A stretch of 6,924 nucleotides of DNA from an uncultured Armatimonadota bacterium. Its GTDB lineage: Bacteria; Armatimonadota; Armatimonadia; Armatimonadales; Armatimonadaceae. Below, piece by piece: positions 1 to 5,746 of the stretch; position 1 is the stretch's first letter, and every line of letters begins with the position of its first letter. The notes beneath the pieces were generated by a model. It saw only the letters and a program-made list of their open reading frames with translations, had not been told where the DNA came from and did no database searches. The stretch covers positions 1 to 6,924 of the forward strand of contig CAIYBQ010000231.1 of NCBI GenBank assembly GCA_903924445.1, in the 5' to 3' direction. A program made the translations under genes and the position numbers.

Positions 1-363
1 TGCTGGGTCACGGCGGAGTAAGGCTGTTTGTACATCGACGGTGCCACACGCCACCGCGTAGCGGACGATAGCCTCGCGCATCGAAGATGCCTTTGCGAGC
101 AACATATCCGCATGGCTGCGGGACATATCGAGGTCACCGAGTGCGGCATCACGCTCATCCTGTAAGTAACTCACCTGCGCTTCGAGCGTCGAAATGAGCT
201 CTTGCAGGCGGTCGACTTCCGATGCGCTTGCGGCAGTTTCCTTGATGGTTGTCAGCTCCGTGGCAAGGGAGTCAAGCTGGGATGCGGTTGCCTGATGGGC
301 ATCATCCACACTCTGACGTAGCGCAGCCAGCGCGGTTTCGAGTTTCGTGATTTGTTCGTCCAT
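1..363 (-). CDS. Partial coiled-coil protein of unknown function (5' end only)
   Basis: This reading frame stays open from the start at base 363 to the window edge, giving the first 121 codons of a longer protein. It begins MDEQITKLETALAALRQS. Roughly the first 85 residues are rich in Glu, Gln, Leu and Ala with heptad-like spacing (stretches such as LQELISTLEAQVSYLQDE), which points to a coiled coil. A less helical segment follows (SMREAIVRYAVACGTVDVQT). There is no signal peptide or membrane segment, so it is probably cytosolic. The start at 363 is preferred over in-frame ATGs at 378 and 375 because a strong Shine-Dalgarno GGAGGA lies at 373-368, four bases before it, while the upstream ATGs have none. 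It is divergent from the GGDEF-EAL gene. I do not recognise the family; low-complexity coiled coils give misleading similarity. Confidence 0.75.
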   Translation of the reverse strand, partial: MDEQITKLETALAALRQSVDDAHQATASQLDSLATELTTIKETAASASEVDRLQELISTLEAQVSYLQDERDAALGDLDMSRSHADMLLAKASSMREAIVRYAVACGTVDVQTALLRRDPA

Positions 364-491
364 CGTGTCCTCCATCATCAACTGCAAATGGTGCAGATGC
401 AAGCCATCCGACACCGGAGTAACTGCATAAATCATGCCGCTCCCGCTAGCCCGCAAGACAGAAGGCAAATCATCCATAAAAGTGCCGGCTT

Positions 492-500
492 TGGTACAAT
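492..500 (+). promoter_or_regulatory. Candidate extended -10 promoter for the GGDEF-EAL gene
   Basis: The bases TGGTACAAT match the extended -10 consensus TGnTATAAT with one mismatch. The hexamer 17 bases upstream (TCCATA) is a poor -35, as is common when the TG extension is present. Transcription would start near 507 and leave a leader of about 100 bases before the ATG at 606. The leader repeats short TACC and GGTA words, and TACCGT (528-533) can pair with ACGGTA (578-583), but I see no recognisable riboswitch. The rest of the 364-605 intergenic region holds no gene that I can support. Confidence 0.4.
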
Positions 501-605
501 TACACCCACACCCGGTCATTCGTTTCCTACCGTGGAAAAGCATCGGGATACCAGCCGTTTACCATCATGGCAGCGGTACGGTAATTGCACTATCAGAAAG
601 TAATC

Positions 606-2600
606 ATGCCCGAATCATCCGATGTCACCAAGCTGGGAACATTTTCTTTCGACCGAGACCTTAGGTTTACTTGGTTGGATGATGGTGATGCCACAGATAT
701 GCTTGGCCAGAGTATCTGGACGATTATCGGGGGGCCGTGGCGCCAGGCGCTCTACCGCGCACTCAAGTCCATCGCGCGTGGTCACACAAATGTCGACGAA
801 ACCGTTGTCATCGCCGACCGTAAGGTAACCGCCCATCTCGCACGCACGGATGCCGGCTACGAAGCAAGCTTTACGATCACCGGCATGGGCGGCACTGTTC
901 CAACCTTGCTGGCGCCGGTTACACAGGAAAGCATCCATATCGCGACCCCACCCGAAGGGGATGACTTCTTCGTACGGGCGGCGGATTTGCTCTGTGTTCT
1001 GACGGTCCCGGATGGCCGTTTAAAGCGCATTAATCCCGCCTGGGAGCGCGCTCTCGGCTTCCCTGTGGCGGCACTCGAAGGCAAGCGCCTCGAGGATTTG
1101 ATTCATCTGGATGACCAACAGGAAGTTGCGGCGGCGCTCTCGATGCCGACAAGCGACCCTAGTCCACGGCGTTTCACGTGTCGTTTGAAGTCCGCAAGTG
1201 GTGAGCTGCGCTATCTCCAATGGAGTGCGGCTGTTGGGCAAAATGGTGGAGAGTTGTATGCGGCGGCACGGGATGTCACAGAACACAGGGTCGCGGAAGC
1301 TGCGATTCGACGTCAGATTTACCGTGATCCGCTGACGCAGCTGCACAATCGCAGGTTCCTTGAGGACCAGCTTGGCGAGGCACTTGCCGCGGGAAATGAC
1401 AGCCCGCTCGCATTGTTGTTCATCGATTTGGACCGGTTTAAGCCGATCAACGATGCACTTGGCCACGATGTTGGCGACCAGGTGTTGCAGGTCGTCGCAA
1501 GACGTTTGGAGCAGACGCTGCGCGCTGAAGACGTTGTTGCGCGCCTCGGCGGGGATGAGTTTGTCGCTCTGCTTCCCCGGATTGCTGCGATTGGGGATGC
1601 TGCATTGGTTGCGCAAAAGCTCCTCGAGGCACTCCAGCAGCCCTGCCATATCGCGGGGCAGGATTTGGTGCTCTCCGCGAGCATCGGAATCTCGATTGCG
1701 CCATTGCATGGGCGTGAACCGCTGACATTGATGAAGCTCGCGGATGCCGCGATGTATCAGGCGAAGCGGGATGGCCGCGGCGGGTATGCGGTTTATCAGC
1801 CGGAAGCGGATGGCAGTGGTGTCGATCCCCTCCTGCGGCTCCAGCTCGAGAGCCGGCTTGGCCAGGCGGTCGAGCGCAATGAGTTGCGGCTGCATTATCA
1901 GCCACAAATCGATGCGACAACGGGTGCGGTGATGGGTTTTGAAGCCTTGTTACGCTGGCAACCGGATGGCATGGGCATCGTCCCGGCAGGCGCATTTTTG
2001 CCAGTCGCCGAGGAAATGGGTTTGTTGGTGAGCATGGGCGAGTGGGCAATTGATGAAGCCTGCCGTCAGGCGAGTGAGTGGTCTGGGGCCATGGATGGCC
2101 TTCAGATGTCGATTAACCTCTCGGCGCGTCAGTTGAACGACCCTCAGCTTGCTGACAAAGTCGAGCGTGCGCTGCGCGAGAGTAACCTCAATCCGGCAAA
2201 TGTAGAGCTGGAGCTTACGGAGACGGTGCTCGCGCGCGGTGGAGACCAAATGCGTGAAACGCTTGGCCGGTTGCATGAACTGGGTGTACGTCTCTGCCTC
2301 GATGATTTTGGTACGGGCTATGCAAATTTTGCCTATATTTCAAACCTTAAGCTTGATCGCTTGAAGATTGACCGAAGTCTGGTCATGAACATTTGTGGCA
2401 ATGAAAAAGACGAGATGGTGGTGCGGGCGATTGTTGGGCTTGCGCATACGCTCGGGATGAAGGTTGTCGCAGAAGGCGTTGAGACCCAGGAGCAGTACGA
2501 CAAGTTGGTTGTCCTTGGCTGCGATATTTTGCAGGGTTACTTCTTTAGCCGTCCACTGCCCCCGGCAGAGATTCCGCGGATGTTGCCATCCAAGAGCTGA
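606..2600 (+). CDS. PAS-GGDEF-EAL cyclic di-GMP cyclase/phosphodiesterase
   Basis: A 664-residue soluble sensor-effector for cyclic di-GMP turnover. Residues 10-95 look like a diverged PAS fold and 123-228 are a clearer PAS domain ending in DVTEHR. The GGDEF domain follows (DPLTQLHNRRFLE onset) with an intact active site RLGGDEF (GGDEF 315-319) and an RxxD inhibitory site (RAED, 306-309) at the canonical five-residue spacing. The EAL domain has EALLRW (446-451), ELTET (536-540), DDFGTGY (566-572), KID (587-589), EGVET (623-627) and Gln643, so its metal-binding and catalytic residues appear complete. Both activities are therefore possible; which dominates cannot be read from sequence. No membrane segment is visible. 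I chose ATG 606 over the in-frame TTG at 585; neither has a strong Shine-Dalgarno, although AGAAAG lies 7-8 bases before 606. It is followed 100 bases later by the MBOAT gene on the same strand. Confidence 0.95.
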   Translation: MPESSDVTKLGTFSFDRDLRFTWLDDGDATDMLGQSIWTIIGGPWRQALYRALKSIARGHTNVDETVVIADRKVTAHLARTDAGYEASFTITGMGGTVPTLLAPVTQESIHIATPPEGDDFFVRAADLLCVLTVPDGRLKRINPAWERALGFPVAALEGKRLEDLIHLDDQQEVAAALSMPTSDPSPRRFTCRLKSASGELRYLQWSAAVGQNGGELYAAARDVTEHRVAEAAIRRQIYRDPLTQLHNRRFLEDQLGEALAAGNDSPLALLFIDLDRFKPINDALGHDVGDQVLQVVARRLEQTLRAEDVVARLGGDEFVALLPRIAAIGDAALVAQKLLEALQQPCHIAGQDLVLSASIGISIAPLHGREPLTLMKLADAAMYQAKRDGRGGYAVYQPEADGSGVDPLLRLQLESRLGQAVERNELRLHYQPQIDATTGAVMGFEALLRWQPDGMGIVPAGAFLPVAEEMGLLVSMGEWAIDEACRQASEWSGAMDGLQMSINLSARQLNDPQLADKVERALRESNLNPANVELELTETVLARGGDQMRETLGRLHELGVRLCLDDFGTGYANFAYISNLKLDRLKIDRSLVMNICGNEKDEMVVRAIVGLAHTLGMKVVAEGVETQEQYDKLVVLGCDILQGYFFSRPLPPAEIPRMLPSKS

Positions 2601-2656
2601 CCCGCGAAATATAAACCAGACGTAATGTCGTAGTCATCATACAAAAACATGGTGGA

Positions 2657-2686
2657 GTGACAAATGTGCATCCGCGAGCGGATAAT
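2657..2686 (+). promoter_or_regulatory. Candidate sigma-70-type promoter for the MBOAT operon
   Basis: GTGACA (2657-2662) and GATAAT (2681-2686) each match the -35 and -10 consensus in five of six positions and are separated by 18 bases. Transcription would start near 2693, leaving only about eight bases before the ATG at 2701. A nearly leaderless message fits the lack of a Shine-Dalgarno in front of that ATG. If real, the acyltransferase unit is transcribed separately from the c-di-GMP gene. Confidence 0.45.
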
Positions 2687-2700
2687 AGGCACACGTCCGC

Positions 2701-3903
2701 ATGATTTTCAACACCATCACCTATTTTGTCGCCTTTCTCCTCCCGGCGGCATTGCTCATCCGGCGCCTTTCAACCGCAAGTCGTGAGTGGCTGATTGCGG
2801 TGATTGGCGCGTTGTTTTTCGTTACCTTTGCGATCACAAGCGTTGGGGGACTACCTGGCGCACTGTGCCTCGGGATTTTGCTTGCAATCAGTATGCTAAC
2901 GCTAGCCGTCATGCGCAAAGGCAGCAAACTTGGCCTCACGCTCGTCCTCGTTGCCGCACTTGGAACGCTTGGCTTTTTCAAATATAGCAATTTTTTCCTG
3001 ACATCCGTTTTCGGTGTCTCGAAGGTGCATCCACTTTATTGGAAGGATGCGTTTTTGCCACTTGGGATCTCGTTTTTCACTTTTGAGTTTGTGCACTATG
3101 CAGTAGATGTCTACCAAGGCAAGGCGGAGCCAGTCAGGCCGGGGAAGTTTCTAGCGTTCATTCTCTTCTTCCCGACCATGGTTGCGGGGCCGATTAAGCG
3201 GATTCAGGATTTTTCGCTGGATGTCCACCCGGCGGGATCCCGTGATGCGATGGTCGACTGGCATCGTGGCATCACGCGGATACTAGTTGGCTTGGCCAAG
3301 AAATTCGCGATTGCCGACTTGTTGACTGCAATCACAGATCACTTGGTGAGCCGCGACATTGTTACCGCAAACCATCGGCTTCTTCCCATCATCTGGATCT
3401 TCGCCTATGGCATTAAGATCTACATGGACTTCAGTGCGTACTCTGACATCGCGATTGGCTCCAGCCGCATCCTAGGGATCAAGGTGCCGGAGAACTTTGA
3501 TAATCCTTACGGTAAAACTAACATCGCGCAGTTTTGGCAACACTGGCATATTTCGCTCTACCGCTGGCTGGTCGACTATGTGTTTATCCCGTGCGGTGGA
3601 TCACGTGGCGGTTCTGTCGCGACGTATCGAAACACCTGGATTGTGATGCTGGTTTCGGGCCTGTGGCATGGTGCAGGGTGGCAGTTTGTTATCTGGGGTG
3701 CGTGGCACGCATTGGGCCTGAGTATTCACCGGCTTTGGAGCCGCGGGGGAGCTGGCGGGTGGCTGTCATCCCGGATGCCCGACTGGCTCTTGGTTTCCAT
3801 CAGCTGGCTGGTGACCTTTATGTATGTCAACTTTGGGTGGTCGTTCTTTGCGATGGACTTCCCCACAGCGCTGCTGTGGTGGAGAAAGGTGCTGTTAGGA
3901 TGA
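2701..3903 (+). CDS. AlgI/DltB-type membrane-bound O-acyltransferase (MBOAT)
   Basis: A 400-residue polytopic inner-membrane protein. MBOAT enzymes of this group pass an acyl group (acetyl for AlgI, D-alanyl for DltB) from a cytoplasmic donor to the outer face of the membrane for modification of envelope polymers. Family hallmarks are visible: LGISFFTFE near 120, MVAGPIKR near 160, MDFSAYSDIAIG near 240, FWQHWHISLYRWLVDYVFIPCGGSR (from about 278, with His281 and His283), and SGLWHGAGW with His323, which corresponds to the invariant catalytic histidine of the family. His336 lies in WGAWHAL. I count about ten hydrophobic segments. AlgI proteins usually run to about 460-520 residues, so this one lacks the usual C-terminal extension, which here appears as a separate downstream gene. 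The start is the first in-frame ATG after a TAG at 2686-2688. The acyl donor and the acceptor polymer cannot be read from the sequence. Confidence 0.93.
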   Translation: MIFNTITYFVAFLLPAALLIRRLSTASREWLIAVIGALFFVTFAITSVGGLPGALCLGILLAISMLTLAVMRKGSKLGLTLVLVAALGTLGFFKYSNFFLTSVFGVSKVHPLYWKDAFLPLGISFFTFEFVHYAVDVYQGKAEPVRPGKFLAFILFFPTMVAGPIKRIQDFSLDVHPAGSRDAMVDWHRGITRILVGLAKKFAIADLLTAITDHLVSRDIVTANHRLLPIIWIFAYGIKIYMDFSAYSDIAIGSSRILGIKVPENFDNPYGKTNIAQFWQHWHISLYRWLVDYVFIPCGGSRGGSVATYRNTWIVMLVSGLWHGAGWQFVIWGAWHALGLSIHRLWSRGGAGGWLSSRMPDWLLVSISWLVTFMYVNFGWSFFAMDFPTALLWWRKVLLG

Positions 3904-4082
3904 CACTTACGCAACGGCTACGCAGGCTGATTGACATCCTAACGGGCAAAGAAACGGACCTTCCTACAACTGGGATGCTAGGTTACAGGTCCCTTCTCTG
4001 GCCGATTTGGTGGGTCATCCTGTTTGCGATGATCTGCGTTTTCTCAGGGCAGTCGAGTAAGTTTATTTACATCGACTTTTGA
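3900..4082 (+). CDS. Single-pass microprotein with C-terminal FxYxxF acyl-shuttle motif (DltX-like)
   Basis: A 60-residue protein whose ATG overlaps the MBOAT stop codon (ATGA, 3900-3903), so translation is probably coupled; AAGGTG at 3886-3891 is a plausible ribosome binding site. The N terminus is basic (RLRR, residues 6-9), one membrane helix spans about 32-48 (WPIWWVILFAMICVF), and the positive-inside rule places the C terminus outside. The last six residues are FIYIDF, with Tyr57 in the middle. In Dlt systems the microprotein DltX ends in an FxYxxF hexapeptide whose tyrosine receives the acyl group from the MBOAT DltB and hands it to a serine transferase; in many other systems the same motif is fused to the MBOAT C terminus. 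The assignment rests on motif, topology and gene order together. The same frame is open back to 3534 inside the MBOAT gene, but only the ATG at 3900 makes biological sense. A split by frameshift of an originally fused gene is possible. Confidence 0.82.
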   Translation: MTLTQRLRRLIDILTGKETDLPTTGMLGYRSLLWPIWWVILFAMICVFSGQSSKFIYIDF

Positions 4083-4124
4083 GATTCCCGGGCCTTTTGT
4101 CGAAGGGCGAGGCCCGGGAATCTC
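4081..4124. terminator. Perfect 15-bp hairpin between convergent genes (bidirectional terminator candidate)
   Basis: GAGATTCCCGGGCCT (4081-4095) is the exact reverse complement of AGGCCCGGGAATCTC (4110-4124), with a 14-base loop. It begins inside the TGA stop codon of the microprotein and ends 11 bases from the stop of the convergent OB-fold gene, the expected position for a shared terminator. Neither side has a proper T tract: the plus side reads CGTTTCG and the minus side reads AAAAGTC. It may be an atypical terminator or a 3'-end stabilising stem. A separate perfect 10-bp palindrome, GTTTCGAAAC, follows at 4126-4135. Confidence 0.6.
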
Positions 4125-4135
4125 CGTTTCGAAAC

Positions 4136-4612
4136 CTATTCGATAACCTGCAGCTGCTTTAGCTGTGCGATTTCGAGTTCGGGCTGTCCTTTGTAGTCGA
4201 TGCACTTTCCCGTGACGACGACTTGCTTGTCTTTTAGCTTGCGAAGGTCAGGGAATGTGGCGAAGTCTTTTGCCTTGATGGCGACTGTAATCGCATCTTT
4301 GTAATTCGTTGCGAAATTTAACAGCACAATCGAGTGGGACTTTGGTGCAAAAACAGCATAAACCTTGCCAGTAATCGTGATTTCCTTGCCCGTTTTGTCT
4401 TTAAAAGCGAGGAGATCGGTTGCATGGATGGCCTTTTTGACAACATCGGCATCGGCCTTGACCGTAGCGAATTTCTTGTCCTTTACCGCAACAGTGAACT
4501 GTGCCGGCTTGGGGGCATCCTGTGGTTCCTGAGCAAACGTGGTTGAAGGAGCGAGGAACGATGTCAGTCCGAGAGCTGCGATGGCGATAATCGAGGTGAG
4601 CGGTGCGTTCAT
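4136..4612 (-). CDS. Secreted OB-fold-like protein of unknown function
   Basis: A 158-residue protein with a signal-peptide-like N terminus: the hydrophobic stretch IIAIAALGLTSFLAP (8-22) is followed by a likely signal peptidase I site after Thr-Phe-Ala27. The mature part starts QEPQDAPKPAQ and continues with alternating beta-like segments: ITITGKVYAVFAPKSHSIVLLNFATNY, then ITVAIKAKDFATF, then KQVVVTGKCIDYKGQPELEI. The order GKV...LLNF...Y...F.V.I...GK.V.VTGK...Y.G.PEI resembles the OB fold seen in exported proteins and near thermonuclease-like domains. No enzyme motif is visible, so a ligand- or nucleic-acid-binding role is only suggested by the fold. The n-region of the signal has no Lys or Arg, which is unusual. 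The start is the first ATG after an in-frame TAG and has no Shine-Dalgarno. It is convergent with the acyltransferase unit and divergent from the sugar importer. Confidence 0.82.
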   Translation of the reverse strand: MNAPLTSIIAIAALGLTSFLAPSTTFAQEPQDAPKPAQFTVAVKDKKFATVKADADVVKKAIHATDLLAFKDKTGKEITITGKVYAVFAPKSHSIVLLNFATNYKDAITVAIKAKDFATFPDLRKLKDKQVVVTGKCIDYKGQPELEIAQLKQLQVIE

Positions 4613-4618
4613 GGCTTG

Positions 4619-4624
4619 ATTCTA
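4619..4624 (-). promoter_or_regulatory. Candidate -10 element giving a leaderless OB-fold mRNA
   Basis: On the minus strand TAGAAT lies six bases before the ATG at 4612, so transcription would begin at or next to the A of the start codon. This would explain the missing Shine-Dalgarno. No good -35 is present at the expected spacing. An imperfect palindrome, ATCCG-TT-CGGAT (4624-4635), abuts the element and could be a protein-binding site. Confidence 0.25.
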
Positions 4625-4712
4625 TCCGTTCGGATGATTCCCGATAACAAGCGCAGCAAGGCCCTCACAGGATGCACCGCCTCCCGTAATTGCGTTATTA
4701 TTCATGCGTAGA

Positions 4713-4730
4713 ATTGCCGACGCCGGCAAT
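4713..4730 (+). promoter_or_regulatory. LacI-type operator candidate upstream of the sugar importer
   Basis: ATTGCCGACGCCGGCAAT is an 18-bp palindrome with a central CG and a single mismatched pair, the usual form of LacI-family operators. It lies directly before the strong Shine-Dalgarno AGGAGG (4733-4738) of the binding-protein gene. A -10-like TAGAAT (4709-4714) overlaps its left edge, which would place the transcription start near the palindrome centre, where a bound repressor would block initiation; the -35 region is weak. The alternative reading is an RNA hairpin (7-bp stem, 4-base loop) that could affect ribosome access. No regulator gene is in the window. Confidence 0.4.
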
Positions 4731-4744
4731 GTAGGAGGTTTCCC

Positions 4745-5737
4745 ATGCGACGACGCTTATTCCTGGCATCCTGTGCCGCTGCCGCGCTGATTGCCGGCTG
4801 TACTCCAGCGGGTGATGCCGGTAAGACCGGTGCTGATTCTGCCGCAAAGCCGGGGCAGAAAACATTTGCGATGATTCCAAAGGGCCTGACCCACGTCTTC
4901 TGGCAGACAGTCCACGCTGGCGGTGACCGCGGCGGCAAAGAGTTTGGCTACAACATCAAGTGGGATGGCGCGCAAAAGGAATCGGATACATCCGGACAAA
5001 TCGCCGTCGTCGAGAACGCGATTGCTGCCAAAGTGGATGGCATCCTCCTCGCGCCACTGGACAAGTCTGCGCTCTCAAATGTCATCAAGAAGGCAAAAGA
5101 AGCAAATATCCCAGTTGTGCTGTTTGACTCCGCAGCGGATGTCCCTGAAGACTCCTACGTCAGCTTCACGGCTACTGACAACCGCAAGGGCGGCGAGCTG
5201 GCCGCCGAGCGTCTCATCAAGTCTGGTGTGACATCTGGCAAAGTCGGGATGATTATGATGGCTGCAAATGCCGCATCCGTGAATGACCGCGAAAATGGCT
5301 TTGAAGAGTATCTCAAGAAGAACGCTCCGGGCATCAAGATTGTCAAGTCCAACTTTGGCATGTCAGACCGTGCGAAGAGCCAACAGGTCACCGAGGACCT
5401 TTTGACCAAGGATCCGGATGTCGTTGCAATCTACGCTCCTGCTGAACCGACAATCGTCGGCGCATTGCAGGCAGTCAAGAACCGCAACCTCCTTGGCAAG
5501 ATCAAGTTGATCGGCTTTGATATCACCACTCAGCTCGATGAAGCGGTTGTGAAGGGCGATATCGATGCGCTCATCCTCCAGAATCCTGAGAACATGGGCT
5601 ATGCGGCTGTCAAGGCGATGCACGAGCACCTGACCGGCAAGTCCCCAGCGAAGACGATTGACACGGGCTGCGTCGTGATGACCAAGGAGAATGCGGAAAC
5701 TCCTGAAGTCAAGGCACTGCGTCCGGCAGCGAAGTAG
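4745..5737 (+). CDS. Sugar ABC transporter substrate-binding lipoprotein (RbsB-like, Peripla_BP_4 type)
   Basis: A 330-residue extracytoplasmic binding protein that captures a ligand for the ABC importer encoded next to it. The N terminus MRRRLFLASCAAAALIAGC is a lipoprotein signal with lipobox LIAGC, so Cys19 is the lipidated residue, followed by a Gly/Ala/Asp/Lys-rich linker to about residue 37. The core has the two-lobed RbsB-like pattern: FAMIPKGLTHVFWQTV, then VVENAIAAKVDGILLAPLD, IPVVLFDSAAD, NDRENGF, LIGFDITTQLDE and ILQNPENMGYAAV. By position Asp128, Arg182, Asp259 and Gln279 correspond to ligand-contacting residues of ribose-binding protein, while the residue after Asp128 is Ser instead of the usual Arg, so the ligand may not be ribose. 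AGGAGG six bases before the ATG makes the start secure. It is first in the operon, nine bases before the ATPase gene. Confidence 0.93.
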   Translation: MRRRLFLASCAAAALIAGCTPAGDAGKTGADSAAKPGQKTFAMIPKGLTHVFWQTVHAGGDRGGKEFGYNIKWDGAQKESDTSGQIAVVENAIAAKVDGILLAPLDKSALSNVIKKAKEANIPVVLFDSAADVPEDSYVSFTATDNRKGGELAAERLIKSGVTSGKVGMIMMAANAASVNDRENGFEEYLKKNAPGIKIVKSNFGMSDRAKSQQVTEDLLTKDPDVVAIYAPAEPTIVGALQAVKNRNLLGKIKLIGFDITTQLDEAVVKGDIDALILQNPENMGYAAVKAMHEHLTGKSPAKTIDTGCVVMTKENAETPEVKALRPAAK

Positions 5738-5746
5738 CCTGCCTGA

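Noticed and set aside
352..603. Small plus-strand open frames across the divergent intergenic region
   Set aside because: They lack ribosome binding sites, their translations are His/Arg-rich and low in coding character, and they overlap promoter-like sequence.
507..605. A c-di-GMP riboswitch in the leader of the GGDEF-EAL gene
   Set aside because: The conserved GEMM-I sequence elements are not present; only short TACC/GGTA repeats and a 6-bp long-range pairing are seen.
1020..1907. A 295-codon open frame on the minus strand inside the GGDEF-EAL gene
   Set aside because: It is fully antisense to a gene with intact catalytic motifs, its translation resembles no family, and it has no credible start signals.
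3534..3899. N-terminal extension of the microprotein frame back into the MBOAT gene (182 codons in total)
   Set aside because: The extra part overlaps conserved MBOAT sequence in another frame and has no domain character; the ATG at 3900 with the ATGA overlap explains the gene.
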